Assembly (NCBI RefSeq): GCF_028609885.1
Contig: NZ_CP063195.1
Span: forward strand, 496,001-560,000
Reading direction: 5' to 3'
Source: Corynebacterium jeikeium
GTDB lineage: Bacteria; Actinomycetota; Actinomycetes; Mycobacteriales; Mycobacteriaceae
DNA: 64,000 nucleotides
The translations under genes were made by a program, and so were the position numbers. The notes under the pieces are model-generated. The model saw only the letters and a program-made list of their open reading frames with translations. It had not been told where the DNA came from and searched no databases. Of the stretch, positions 1 to 9,250 are shown one piece after another. Each line of letters begins with the position of its first letter. The stretch's first letter is position 1.

Positions 1-372
1 TCTCTGTCACGTGATCTAGTGGTGCCGCCGGGGTATTCAAGGTTGGATAAGACCTTGTCTCAATTGAATCTGCTGGTGGAGAACCTGAATGACAATTCAA
101 GTGCAGCCAGTGGTTTGGCGAGAGAGCTATTTCGGTCGGGTGTGTCTTGCGAAATTAATGATTCAGAGGATGCTCTAGGTAGGGGCTTATTGATTGGAAG
201 AGGGGAGGGGATGTCTTTGGTATTTCGCGGTTTTCACCAGTTTGACAATGCTATTGAGCTTCCTTCCCGTTTCGATTTTTCCGTGGATGTAGTGGTTCGC
301 CGAGGTGGGATGGACAATGGCGCCGAGGCCATGGCGGTCGCCGAAAGAATTTGTCGAAGGATTAACCAATGA
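1..372 (+). CDS. Hypothetical protein, 5'-truncated by window edge
   Basis: The reading frame is open from the first base, so the gene probably starts outside the window; GTG codons at 19 and 22 could also serve as starts but have no clear ribosome-binding site. The visible part is about 123 residues, has no signal peptide or membrane segment, and ends in a basic helix (AERICRRINQ). I do not recognise the family. Its stop overlaps the start of the beta-lactamase-like gene (ATGA at 369-372), so the two are very probably co-translated. Base composition is AT-richer than the genome average, as in the next two genes. Confidence 0.6.
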   Translation, partial: SLSRDLVVPPGYSRLDKTLSQLNLLVENLNDNSSAASGLARELFRSGVSCEINDSEDALGRGLLIGRGEGMSLVFRGFHQFDNAIELPSRFDFSVDVVVRRGGMDNGAEAMAVAERICRRINQ

Positions 373-1199
373 CTGCACGGATGGAGATGGCCCTGGAAAA
401 CGTGTTGACGCGGTCGGGGTGTGAGGGATGGTGGTGTGCATCGCGACTGCACGATGGGGTGACTATCGGACGCAAACAAGACGAGAAAATTACGGTGGCA
501 TCCTTATATAAAATCCGGCTCCTCCACCTCACTTTGGAAGCGATTCAACGAGGTGATCTGGATCCTCGTCTTCGTGTTGACGTTGCACCGTCCAAAGGAA
601 CTTACGAAGGGTATGGGTTCGCTGCCTTTGATGACGCAGTGAACGTGAGTCTCCGAGACTTAATGAAACAAGTCGCATCGGTGTCAGATAACGTGGCCGC
701 CCACGAGATTTTGCGTCTACTGCCTGCGTGGGCTCGAGAAGCATTTCTTAAACGGTTTCCACCTCATTATGACTTGCAAGATCGGAATAGCTTAGTGACG
801 GCGGAGAAACAATTGCGTCAATATGTTCAATCCCAAGGGGGGAGAAGTACAGATATAGCGTTTTCTGCAGTCTCTTCGTTGGCGGAAATAACTAATGACT
901 TGGAACAGGTTTGGAAAGACGATAGTGCAGCGGTACGTCGATCTATGTGTGAACTCTTGGGGTTGCAGGTGTGGCGTCACCGTGTTCCTTCAGGCTTTCC
1001 TCCAAGCGGCGTTGATATCTATGGAAAAACGGGCACTGTAGGACTTCTCCATGGTGAAGCTTCGATTATCCAGGTTGAGGGCGAGGAGCCCATTGTGGTG
1101 TCCATCATGCTGAAACAGGTGGTGCCAGAACAAGCAATGAGTACTCACGATGGTGCTATTGGCGAAGTGGCTAGACTGCTCGTGGACGCTCTTCGTTAG
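369..1199 (+). CDS. Class A beta-lactamase-like serine hydrolase
   Basis: A 276-residue protein carrying the three active-site motifs of serine beta-lactamases: SxxK (SLYK, residues 45-48), SDN (106-108) and KTGT (220-223). These are the acylation serine, its lysine, and the elements that define class A enzymes, which hydrolyse beta-lactam antibiotics. There is no obvious N-terminal signal peptide, unusual for a secreted beta-lactamase, so the start may be further upstream or export may differ. It overlaps the preceding gene by 4 nt and lies 113 nt before a penicillin-binding protein, a pairing that suggests a beta-lactam resistance locus. A combination of a beta-lactamase (blaA) with a low-affinity PBP (pbp2c) is, from memory, described in C. 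jeikeium; orthology here is inferred. Confidence 0.82.
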   Translation: MTARMEMALENVLTRSGCEGWWCASRLHDGVTIGRKQDEKITVASLYKIRLLHLTLEAIQRGDLDPRLRVDVAPSKGTYEGYGFAAFDDAVNVSLRDLMKQVASVSDNVAAHEILRLLPAWAREAFLKRFPPHYDLQDRNSLVTAEKQLRQYVQSQGGRSTDIAFSAVSSLAEITNDLEQVWKDDSAAVRRSMCELLGLQVWRHRVPSGFPPSGVDIYGKTGTVGLLHGEASIIQVEGEEPIVVSIMLKQVVPEQAMSTHDGAIGEVARLLVDALR

Positions 1200-1312
1200 A
1201 ATTTCTGCCACTTGAATACACACTTCTACCATCGCCTATATGTAAATGAAATGAGACAATTGCATTATGTGATATTGGTGGCATCCAATGCGTCTCACTT
1301 AACGTCACTCCC

Positions 1313-3094
1313 ATGATGACTAAGCACAATCGTTTCCGTCAGTCGGTGATTGCACTCTGTTCGCTCTCCGCAGTGATGTTGAGCAGCTGTTCAGCTCTAC
1401 CGTGGGAATCAGACTCAGACGTATTTCTCAAAGCTTTCAACGCGGGAGATGACAGCAAGGCTGCACGGTATCTGGATCATCCAGACCCGGAGCGCGCCCT
1501 TCATGAATTTCGGCAGTCACTACATGGTGTGAAGGTCAACATCGAAAAATCTGATATTTCCAATGGAAAGCAGAATACTCATGTGACTTGGTCCAAAGAT
1601 GGTGTGGAGTTGGAGAGCAATGGTCGGCTCGTCCTTAGTGGACAGGATGGTAAGCCTCAATGGTTGCCTTCGATCTTCGAAGCTCAGTTGAGCGATGATT
1701 CCGCACTCTTTTTTGCTGAAGATAAACAGTACGATCTTCCAATTAAAGATCGCTTGGGCAATGAATATATGACCTGGACGAAAGTTATTCAGGTACGAGG
1801 TCGCAAAGACATAGCCTCTAGAGCGCAGGAATTGGCCCAGATTTTTGCACCAGTGTCTCCCACAACGACTAAGGAGTGGATCGAGCAGACCTTGGGAGAG
1901 TCTCAGGATGAAGACACCGTGCTCCTCACTTTGAGGCAGGAAGAATTCCGGAAGATACAAGAGCAACTTAGGACCTTTGAGGGAATTTCCACTGTGGAGC
2001 AGGGGCGTCTCTTAAGCGTGTCCAAAACTCTTAACTCTCCGCTGGATGCTGAATTGAACAAATATTGGGAGTCAGTGCTCGATGCTAATTCAGGATGGTC
2101 GATACGCGCTGAGAGTTCACAAGGTATGACGACGGTAGCCTCTGAGCCGCCTCGCCGAGTTCAGCCAATCGCAACCACTCTGGATAACACACTGCAAAGC
2201 GCAGCAAAACAAGCAGTGGACAGTGAGCAACGTGCCGCAGTTCTAGTCGTGCTCAATCCTAGAACAGGAGGTGTCCTTGCCGTTGCACAAAATGACAAGG
2301 CAAATAACCAAGGGCCAATCGCACTCACCGGGCTATTCCCACCGGGATCGACGTTCAAAACTGTGACCACAGCGGCGGCACTAGAGGCAGGGGTAGTCAG
2401 CATGGATGAGGAACTACCTTGTCCTAGCAATATCACCGTCGCTGGACGCAAGATTCCCAACGATCATGACTTCGATCTAGGTAGCGTTCGACTGGAAGAA
2501 GCTTTCGCCCAATCATGTAACACAACCCAAGCGGTCATTTCGGATCGTTTGGGAGAAGATGATCTGCAACGGACTGCTTTAGAACTCGGAATTGGCTCCG
2601 ACTTCGACGTACCAGGGATGACCACACTTACTGGTTCGGTGCCGCGGACACCGGCTGGACCTCCTCGTGTGGAGGCTTCTATTGGACAGGGCGAGGTTCT
2701 AGCTAGTCCATTTGGGATTGCGCTCATGCAATCGACTGTCGCTAACGGCGGCTTGCTTGTTCCTCCACAGCTCATTCAAGGCGAACAGACAGTAGTGAAT
2801 AAACAGGCAGACCAGCATGTCAGCGATACAACTATTCAAAGCCTCCGGACGATGATGAAATCAACAATTGACCACGGTTCAGCTAGGTCGTTGAGTGATC
2901 TTAGTGCACTTGGCGGAAAGACTGGTACAGCAGAAATTGATGGCAAGCTTTCCAATGGCTGGTTCGCTGGAACGACAGGGGAATTGGCGATTGCGTCCCT
3001 TGTAATCGAAGGAGATTCTTCTCAGCCAGCTGTGGAAATGGCCGGGCGTTTCCTTCGCTCGCCGGATGTTCAGAAATTCTCTGGAATTCAATAA
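1313..3094 (+). CDS. Class B penicillin-binding protein, lipoprotein type (PBP2a/MecA-like)
   Basis: A 593-residue transpeptidase that cross-links peptidoglycan outside the membrane. The N-terminus is a lipoprotein signal with lipobox LSSC (lipidated Cys26). Residues about 35-140 resemble the NTF2-like N-terminal domain of MecA-type PBPs. The transpeptidase domain follows, with SxxK (STFK 346-349), SCN (401-403) and KTGT (536-539). MecA-like architecture is associated with low-affinity PBPs that tolerate beta-lactams. ATG codons at 1313 and 1316 are both possible starts; neither has a strong Shine-Dalgarno. The gene is AT-richer than neighbouring core genes, as is the upstream beta-lactamase, which supports joint acquisition. 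It converges with the XPB-like gene. Confidence 0.85.
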   Translation: MMTKHNRFRQSVIALCSLSAVMLSSCSALPWESDSDVFLKAFNAGDDSKAARYLDHPDPERALHEFRQSLHGVKVNIEKSDISNGKQNTHVTWSKDGVELESNGRLVLSGQDGKPQWLPSIFEAQLSDDSALFFAEDKQYDLPIKDRLGNEYMTWTKVIQVRGRKDIASRAQELAQIFAPVSPTTTKEWIEQTLGESQDEDTVLLTLRQEEFRKIQEQLRTFEGISTVEQGRLLSVSKTLNSPLDAELNKYWESVLDANSGWSIRAESSQGMTTVASEPPRRVQPIATTLDNTLQSAAKQAVDSEQRAAVLVVLNPRTGGVLAVAQNDKANNQGPIALTGLFPPGSTFKTVTTAAALEAGVVSMDEELPCPSNITVAGRKIPNDHDFDLGSVRLEEAFAQSCNTTQAVISDRLGEDDLQRTALELGIGSDFDVPGMTTLTGSVPRTPAGPPRVEASIGQGEVLASPFGIALMQSTVANGGLLVPPQLIQGEQTVVNKQADQHVSDTTIQSLRTMMKSTIDHGSARSLSDLSALGGKTGTAEIDGKLSNGWFAGTTGELAIASLVIEGDSSQPAVEMAGRFLRSPDVQKFSGIQ

Positions 3095-3110
3095 ACTTGC
3101 GTCATAACCT

Positions 3111-4691
3111 CTAGCACGGCACGTCCACCGCAGCGATGCGGTGGGGTTGGATCGTGAGGCTCTCCCCGGTGGATTCGAGCACCGCGGAGATGGTGGAGGG
3201 GGTCATCATCACGATGGAGATCCAGTCATGGCTGGTGGCACCCGCATAGTCCACGTAGTGCAGGCGCACCTGTGTGCCCGCGGTATAGGCGCGGCGCAGC
3301 TCGGACATGATCTCCCGCGGCGAGCGGAAGGTCCGGGTGTCCGAGGCCTTCGTGCCGTCCGCCGGGTCCACGGCGATGGCCTGGTCGTGGGCGCGGCGAA
3401 AACCCTCCACGGCGCCGTCGATCTCCGAGGCGATCTCGGTGGAGTCCCCAGTGATGTCCATGATGTTGCGCTGGGGAGTATCCACGCGAGACGGGACACG
3501 AGCCGAGTGGGGTTCGGTGGCGGAGCCCTGCTGGAATGCCCTGGTGGCGTCGTCAATCAAATACCGCAGGGACTGGGGAACGGACGAGAGACCGCCGGGG
3601 GACATGCGATCCAGGAAGGCCTCGATGTCCTTCCATGGGGCGTCATAGCGCTTCGGCCCGATTAGGCTGAAGACGTCGCCTTCGCGGCCGTCCTCGCGCA
3701 CCAGGGTGGCGGTGAGCCCCAGGCGGCGGCGGGACTGCAGGTCGGAGGTCATGCGGAACACCGGGGCGGGCAGCAGGTGCACCTCGTCGTAGATGATCAA
3801 GCCCCAGTCGCGGGAGTCGAACAGCTCCAGCGCCCGGTATTCGCCCTTCGACTTGCGGGTAACCACCTGGTAGGTGGCGATGGTCACGGGGCGGATCTCC
3901 TTCTTTTCTCCAGAGTATTCGCCGATTTCGTCCTCGGTCAGGGAGGTACGGCGCACCAGCTCGTCCTTCCACTGCCTGCCCGCGATGGTGTTCGTCACCA
4001 GGATCAGGGTGGTGGCCTTTGCCTTGGCCATCGAGGCCGCGCCAACCATCGTCTTTCCCGCACCACACGGCAGCACTACCACGCCCGAGCCGCCTTCCCA
4101 GAAGCTGTCGGCCGCCATCTCCTGGTAGTCGCGGAGCTGCCATTCTTCGTGTTCCTGCGACAGCTCGATGGGGTGCGCCTCGCCGTCGACGTATCCCGCC
4201 AGATCCTCTGCGGGCCAGCCGACCTTCAGCAGTTCCTGCTTGAGCCTGCCGCGCTCGGAAGGGTGTACAACGACCGAGTCCTCGTCGATCTCCGCGCCCA
4301 ACATGGGCTTTATTTTTTTGTGACGCCGGATCTCCGTCAGCACAGCCCTGTCCGTCGTCTCCAACACGAGCCCGTGCGCGGGGTGCTTGATGAGCTTCAG
4401 TCGCCCGTAGCGATCCATCGTGTCGGCAATGTCGATGAGCAGCGGTTGCGGGACGGGGAACCGCGAGTAGGTTTCCAGCACGTCCATGACCTGTTCCGCG
4501 TCGTGCCCGGCGGCACGGGCGTTCCACAGCGCCAGCGGGGTGATGCGGTAGGTGTGTACGTGCTCGGGCGCGCGCTCCAGCTCCGCGAACGGCGCCAGCG
4601 CGGTGCGCGCCTCTTGCGCCTGTTCGTGGTCGATTTCCAGCAGCACTGTCTTGTCCGACTGGACGATCAGGGGGCCGGTGCCGATGCTCAC
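3111..4691 (-). CDS. XPB-like DNA helicase, chimeric: RecA2 replaced by partner-type C-terminus
   Basis: About 526 residues from a GTG preceded by GAGGAG (4702-4707); a GTG 6 codons upstream lacks a ribosome-binding site. Residues 1-355 follow actinobacterial XPB/Ssl2 helicases closely: damage-recognition N-domain, Walker A (LPCGAGKT, about 207-214), DEVH box (302-305) and motif III (TAT, 327-329). At about residue 355 (near base 3625), where XPB proteins continue into the second RecA domain with motifs IV-VI, the sequence switches to a segment homologous to the C-terminus of the neighbouring 861-residue protein (shared EGFRR, RAY.AGT, SIVM.RPSTI-like and QPHR patterns). The protein should bind ATP but lacks the motifs for a complete helicase ATPase. 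The two C-termini are diverged at DNA level, so this is not a simple assembly duplication. Confidence 0.85.
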   Translation of the reverse strand: MSIGTGPLIVQSDKTVLLEIDHEQAQEARTALAPFAELERAPEHVHTYRITPLALWNARAAGHDAEQVMDVLETYSRFPVPQPLLIDIADTMDRYGRLKLIKHPAHGLVLETTDRAVLTEIRRHKKIKPMLGAEIDEDSVVVHPSERGRLKQELLKVGWPAEDLAGYVDGEAHPIELSQEHEEWQLRDYQEMAADSFWEGGSGVVVLPCGAGKTMVGAASMAKAKATTLILVTNTIAGRQWKDELVRRTSLTEDEIGEYSGEKKEIRPVTIATYQVVTRKSKGEYRALELFDSRDWGLIIYDEVHLLPAPVFRMTSDLQSRRRLGLTATLVREDGREGDVFSLIGPKRYDAPWKDIEAFLDRMSPGGLSSVPQSLRYLIDDATRAFQQGSATEPHSARVPSRVDTPQRNIMDITGDSTEIASEIDGAVEGFRRAHDQAIAVDPADGTKASDTRTFRSPREIMSELRRAYTAGTQVRLHYVDYAGATSHDWISIVMMTPSTISAVLESTGESLTIQPHRIAAVDVPC

Positions 4692-4809
4692 TAGCTGGAC
4701 GCTCCTCACAAGGGGTAGGGGATGCTTTTGTCTTGCTTTTGGGACAACCCTCTACTGTAGCTGCACTGTCATCTTGCAGTTGTCTCCCGCTGTAGCCGGC
4801 TGTGGTGCG

Positions 4810-7395
4810 CTAGTATTCCACGCTGCTGAGGCGGTGCGGCTGCACGGTGAAGCTCTCGCCACTGATTTCGGAGACCACTGCGATGGTGGACGGTCGGATC
4901 ATGACGATTGAAACTTGGTCGCTGGTTTGCTTGCCGTCGTTATTGACAAAACTAATCCGCACGATCGTGCCGGCGGAATACGCCCGTGAGATCGCGGCCA
5001 TCATTTCTTCGGCGGTGTGTACCACGCGGGAGCCTTCGTGCTGGCCTGCCCCTGCGCCTACCACTGTGCCTGTAGCGCTTGCGTCGGTCCGATCTGCGTT
5101 GTCGTGGCTGCGGCGGAACCCCTCAATGGCGCTGGCGATGACCTGATCACTTGCCCCCGACTCCGAATGCAGCCCTTCGCGAGTGGGGGTTGCTACCCGC
5201 GAAAGCACGGGAGCATCCGCGAGTGCCTGCCCACCCTCCAGGCGCAATTGCACGCCCATGGCCTCCAAGCGGTCGGTTACAAACGATAGCTGTGCTGCGG
5301 AAACCGCCACTGTCGGCGCGATCCTCCTCAAGCGCAGTCCGTCGATATCCGGCAGCGCCAGGATCCGGTCCAGTGCCTCGGGTTCCGTCACGCTCAGATA
5401 CATCTGCGCCACCCCGGCCGTTGCCTGAGAGAGGCTGCGCTCCGCATCGTGCAGCATGTAGCGCAGGGCCTGCGGAATGTTTTCCGTCCCGCCCAGCGCG
5501 CGGGCCTCCAGGAATTCCTCAATTTCTGCAGCGCCAAGCCCCGCCCGCAGCGCCCGTTCCACGGACTCCTTGGACATTCGCCAAACGCTGGCCATGCCGC
5601 CGGATTCTTGATCGCTGAACTTCGCCAGCATCGCCTGGTCGGCCGGGCGCAGCAGTCCCGGCGCCATGATCGTGTGGTCTGCCTGCACAATCAGCTGCTC
5701 CACCGGGGCAGGAAGAATCTCCGCCAGCGCGTCGGCCAGATCCGCCACGGGGTTTGCTGACTGATGTGTGCTACCGCCCAGTACGTCGCGCAGTGCGGCC
5801 ATCGCCCGGGTAGGTACGGTGTCTCTTCTTAATGACGCCAACACACCAACCTCTTTAGCCTCCTCCCACACTGCATCCCAGGCGGTGTGCGTGGTGCGCC
5901 AGGCCTCGCCGGGGCGCACGCGCCAGAGCTCTTGCTGGAGTTCGGCTGATTGGGGCGTGGGGGCGTCACTACCAAAAGTGCCAAGATCAGCGAACAGTGA
6001 CGGGAAGGTTCGGCGTAGGCCGCGCGCAGCGTGTGATGCCGTACCAGCCTCGAAGGGGCGGACGTCCGGTTCGTCGACGAGCCAGGGAGCGTAGGCGCTG
6101 CCGGCCCAGCCGACTTGCAGGATCGCCCAGGCAGTGGCGGGGGAGGCCTCCAGGAAGTCGAGGGCGAGCTCCGTGGGCGCCCAGTAATCGCGCGCGGGCT
6201 GGCCGGCCGGGGTGGGAGTAGCTCGGCCGCGGCCGATGAGGTTCGCGTGGGCGAGCCATGTCAGCAGATGGAGGGTGGTTTCGGCGGGCTCGTCGCGGCG
6301 ACGGGCGACCTTGTTCACCTCGCGGGTGCCGATACCGCCGGAGGAAAGGGGAACAATCGGGTTGCGGCCGAGATCCTCGATGAGGTGGCCGAGGTCTTGG
6401 ATTAGCTGGATGGCCTGGGCTGCGCCGACGTCATCTGCGCGAGAGCTTCGGGTAGAGCCAGAGCCGGTACCGGGGCCGGTATCGCCCGGGGTGTCGCTGA
6501 CCTGGGGCGCAGCGATCGCTTGGTGAGGGGCAGCGAAGTACCCACCCGGATCGGCTATGAGCGTGCCATGCAAGAGCTGTTGCACGCGGCCCGTTAGGCG
6601 CGCAGTTGTATCGTCGAGCTGGTCCAAAATACCCCGGCGCACCAGGGTGGGCAGGGGCTTGGAGGGATCCGCACCTTCGTGCAACGAGGCGGAGTGCCCT
6701 ACGCCGCCCCCGTTGGCCAAGGTGGATAGCAACCGGCGCTGACGGGGTGGAAGATCTTCCACGACCTGGGGAAGCTCGGAGGTGGGGATGGGGCAGCGGG
6801 TGGAATCGACCAGCCGCCATAGCTGCTCCGTGGAGGGTTCAAACATGCGCGGCAGGTGGGGTGGGATCTTCAGCGGGGTTTGTGCGCTAGGCAGCTGCGT
6901 GGAGGGGAGCGTGAAGTCTGGCCCGAAAACCAGTCCCCAGTGGCAGAGGGATTGCACGGCAATGCGAACCTCGACCTCGCTCGGGCGTTGCGAAGTCGGC
7001 GTGCCGGCGATATCGAAGAGCTCGTCGAGCATGTCGATCAGCTCCGCCACCGTGCATGGGTGATGCACCGCATCGAGTTCACACGCTGCATGGCAGACGG
7101 CGAGCTCGAGGGAATTCAAGTGGAGTAGTGCCGGGTCGGGGGAATCCGCGAATAATTCTGAATGGCGGCTGCGGCCGGGGGGGGAAACAGCAGCGGAAAG
7201 GCTATCGAGCGCTGCACTGCTTCCAGTTAGGTTTTCCACGAATGTTGTGGGGTTCGATTCCAGCAAGCGAGTGAGCAGGTCCGCGAGTGCTTCATCCGAC
7301 TGCCCGAACAGCCATTCTCCGTAGGAGGGAAACCCGCTGCGAAGAGAAGCAGGGGAGCTGCCATCGGCGGTAGAGTTCGCGGAGTTGTCATGCAT
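4810..7395 (-). CDS. Helicase-associated protein (Helicase_C_3-type), XPB partner
   Basis: An 861-residue protein of the kind encoded beside XPB in actinobacteria, often annotated as helicase C-terminal/XPB N-terminal-like domain protein. It has an N-terminal segment with a LFGQSDEALADLL-like start, a central helix-rich region with winged-helix character, and a C-terminal module (about residues 615-861) that is duplicated at the end of the XPB-like neighbour. No Walker motifs are visible. The presumed role is accessory to nucleotide excision repair or helicase function; this is inferred from family and context. It lies upstream of the XPB-like gene on the same strand with a 118-nt gap. Two copies of the dispersed T-rich TGACGCC word lie inside it (5833 and 5962). 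Confidence 0.8.
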   Translation of the reverse strand: MHDNSANSTADGSSPASLRSGFPSYGEWLFGQSDEALADLLTRLLESNPTTFVENLTGSSAALDSLSAAVSPPGRSRHSELFADSPDPALLHLNSLELAVCHAACELDAVHHPCTVAELIDMLDELFDIAGTPTSQRPSEVEVRIAVQSLCHWGLVFGPDFTLPSTQLPSAQTPLKIPPHLPRMFEPSTEQLWRLVDSTRCPIPTSELPQVVEDLPPRQRRLLSTLANGGGVGHSASLHEGADPSKPLPTLVRRGILDQLDDTTARLTGRVQQLLHGTLIADPGGYFAAPHQAIAAPQVSDTPGDTGPGTGSGSTRSSRADDVGAAQAIQLIQDLGHLIEDLGRNPIVPLSSGGIGTREVNKVARRRDEPAETTLHLLTWLAHANLIGRGRATPTPAGQPARDYWAPTELALDFLEASPATAWAILQVGWAGSAYAPWLVDEPDVRPFEAGTASHAARGLRRTFPSLFADLGTFGSDAPTPQSAELQQELWRVRPGEAWRTTHTAWDAVWEEAKEVGVLASLRRDTVPTRAMAALRDVLGGSTHQSANPVADLADALAEILPAPVEQLIVQADHTIMAPGLLRPADQAMLAKFSDQESGGMASVWRMSKESVERALRAGLGAAEIEEFLEARALGGTENIPQALRYMLHDAERSLSQATAGVAQMYLSVTEPEALDRILALPDIDGLRLRRIAPTVAVSAAQLSFVTDRLEAMGVQLRLEGGQALADAPVLSRVATPTREGLHSESGASDQVIASAIEGFRRSHDNADRTDASATGTVVGAGAGQHEGSRVVHTAEEMMAAISRAYSAGTIVRISFVNNDGKQTSDQVSIVMIRPSTIAVVSEISGESFTVQPHRLSSVEY

Positions 7396-7596
7396 AATCG
7401 CTCTATTCTAGCTGGAAATTCTACTACTTTCTGCCGTGGCAGCAGTTGAGCGGGGACTGTGCAGCGATAGTGCAGCGGCAGAGCGCCGACAGTGCGGCAG
7501 TTCGGAACGTGAGGAATCCGGTAGAACGGGTGGGGGCGTGGGTAGAAATTGCCACTTCGTGTGTCCTTTTCCCTTCCGATGTGCAAAGATACAACT

Positions 7597-7785
7597 ATGG
7601 CTAACGTTGAGAAGAAGGGCTATGTCGACGCAGGCTGGCCGACCGATATTCCTGAGGGCCGTCACGCTGTTACCGAGCTGGTGGCTGATACCGCGGGTGC
7701 CCTGAGCCCCTACGGTGACATCGAGTTTCCTGTCGATGCTTCCGAGCTTCCGTACGTGCACTCGTTCACCGTTATTAACAAGTAA
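7597..7785 (+). CDS. Small conserved hypothetical protein (62 aa)
   Basis: The ATG at 7597 begins a 62-residue acidic protein (MANVEKKGYVDAGWP...). The longer frame from 7549 is an unlikely start. It has no signal peptide, membrane segment or cysteine. I believe similar small proteins occur in other corynebacteria but cannot name the family. It is monocistronic: a strong Rho-independent terminator follows 20 nt after the stop. It is divergent from the helicase-associated gene. Confidence 0.65.
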   Translation: MANVEKKGYVDAGWPTDIPEGRHAVTELVADTAGALSPYGDIEFPVDASELPYVHSFTVINK

Positions 7786-7804
7786 CTGAACTATCAAACT
7801 AATG

Positions 7805-7850
7805 AAGGTGGCGCGCCTCCCCATTGGGGGATGCGCGCCACCTTTCGCTT
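7805..7850 (+). terminator. Rho-independent terminator after small ORF
   Basis: A 12-bp perfect stem (7805-7816 with 7833-7844, AAGGTGGCGCGC and its complement) around a loop that can itself fold (CTCCCC/GGGG), followed by TTTCGCTT. Confidence 0.85.
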
Positions 7851-7870
7851 GCGACGACATCTGAGTTTGC

Positions 7871-9250
7871 GGGTTAAGTAAAGAAAAGTGTGTCTTTTCC
7901 GGGCGTGTTGCGGTTATTTGATCCAGCCTTTTTGGATGCCGAGGTTGTGTTGGTAGCTGGTGTCGATGGCGGTGTCGTATTCTGCTGGTGCACCGATGTC
8001 ATTGGTAGTGGCTGTGGTGTTGTGGGTGATCAGGTCTGTTGCTGTGGAAAGTGCGTCTTGACCCCATCGTTGGTCCCTGGCGATCTTGACCGGATCGTCA
8101 GGGACTTCTGTATGTAGATACAGCCACCAATCCATCACTGTGCGTTGATGCGGTAGTGATAGTCCGCGGTGTCTGCGGGCTAGTTCTTTTATGGGGGCGT
8201 TGATGCCACCTTCGAGGCTGTTTGTTGTTGCTGCAAGGTTGTCGGGGTCGATGGTTGTTGGTGGGGGTTGCAGGTAGGTAAACAGCAGGTCTCTGCGGTG
8301 CAGAGATAGCAATGATTGATAGGCCGCTCGGACGCGTTGGTGGGTGTAGACCTTGGTGTAGGCGCCGGTAGCAGGGTCTTTGATGGTGGTTTTCTCGTTC
8401 ATCCATTCCCGGTAGGTGTGGTCGAATTCGTGCAGGTGGGCGACCCATGTGGATGCTTGGTCAAGGTCGGTGATGCGAGTGAGTTTCAGGGCTAGGCGGT
8501 AGAGGGTTTTGCCGGCATCGGTGCGGGGGTTGCTGGTGGTGTGGCGGCGGACTGTTCGTTGGGCGTGGACGAGGCAGCGTTGGATGCGTGTTGTTGGCCA
8601 GCAGTGGTGGATGGCTGATTGGGCACCTTGTCCGCCGTCTGTGACTGCGATTAGTGGTGCGGCAATGGGGCGTAGGAGTTCGGTGTAGGCGGCGGTGGTT
8701 TCGTGTCTGGCCCAGGTCCAGTTGATGACGTGGGTTTTACTGGCTGCGATCAGGAGGCATCCGGACTTTAGATAGGTCGCGTCGAGGAAGATTTGGTCAT
8801 GGATGCGGAATGAGTCGATGGTGGGTGTGGGGATGATCCACCAGCACCATCGGAATCGGTGGTGCATGGTTTGCCTGGTTACGCCATGGTGTGCGGCGAA
8901 GGTGGTTAGAGATTGGGTGCCGGTGGCCCATTGGATGAACAAAGCCATGGTGGCGGTATTTTTGTTGTGGGTTTGGGTGTTGCGGGTAAAGGAGTGTCCG
9001 CAGTGGGTGCAGCGCCAACGGGTGGTTGATTTGCTGGTGGTGCCGTTTTTCTTTGTGTTGTTGCCGCATAGTGGGCAGCTGGGGCGGTTGGTGGTCATCC
9101 TTTAATCCAACCGGTGTGCGGTTAGCACAAATGTGGCCGGAGGTGCGGGATGGTGTGGGTAATAGCTTTCGGGGAGCTATTCTTTGGTGATTTGTGGTGT
9201 GTGGTCTGGGGTTATGGTGGCATGCGGACACACTTTTCTTTACTTAACCC
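7871..9250 (-). mobile_element. Complete IS1249-like insertion sequence (IS256 group), 1380 bp
   Basis: The ends are perfect 24-bp inverted repeats (7871-7894, beginning GGGTTAAGTAAAG, and 9227-9250). They are flanked by a perfect 8-bp direct repeat GAGTTTGC (7863-7870 and 9251-9258), the target-site duplication. One transposase gene fills the element on the minus strand. Perfect ends and duplication indicate a recent, potentially active insertion. The target is the intergenic space between the small-ORF terminator and the rpf terminator, so no gene is broken. IS1249 flanks the erm(X) transposon Tn5432 in corynebacteria; no resistance gene is present here. Confidence 0.92.
7914..9098 (-). CDS. 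tnp: IS1249-family transposase
   Basis: A 394-residue transposase. The N-terminus is a zinc-ribbon (CPLCGNN ... CTHCGHSF) followed by a helix-turn-helix-like stretch (TFAAHHGVTRQTMHHR). The catalytic part has IS256/MULE-type acidic motifs: FLDATYLKSG, AVTDGGQGAQS and TNSLEGGINAPIK. The frame is intact across the whole element, so the IS is probably functional. Confidence 0.9.
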   Translation of the reverse strand: MTTNRPSCPLCGNNTKKNGTTSKSTTRWRCTHCGHSFTRNTQTHNKNTATMALFIQWATGTQSLTTFAAHHGVTRQTMHHRFRWCWWIIPTPTIDSFRIHDQIFLDATYLKSGCLLIAASKTHVINWTWARHETTAAYTELLRPIAAPLIAVTDGGQGAQSAIHHCWPTTRIQRCLVHAQRTVRRHTTSNPRTDAGKTLYRLALKLTRITDLDQASTWVAHLHEFDHTYREWMNEKTTIKDPATGAYTKVYTHQRVRAAYQSLLSLHRRDLLFTYLQPPPTTIDPDNLAATTNSLEGGINAPIKELARRHRGLSLPHQRTVMDWWLYLHTEVPDDPVKIARDQRWGQDALSTATDLITHNTTATTNDIGAPAEYDTAIDTSYQHNLGIQKGWIK

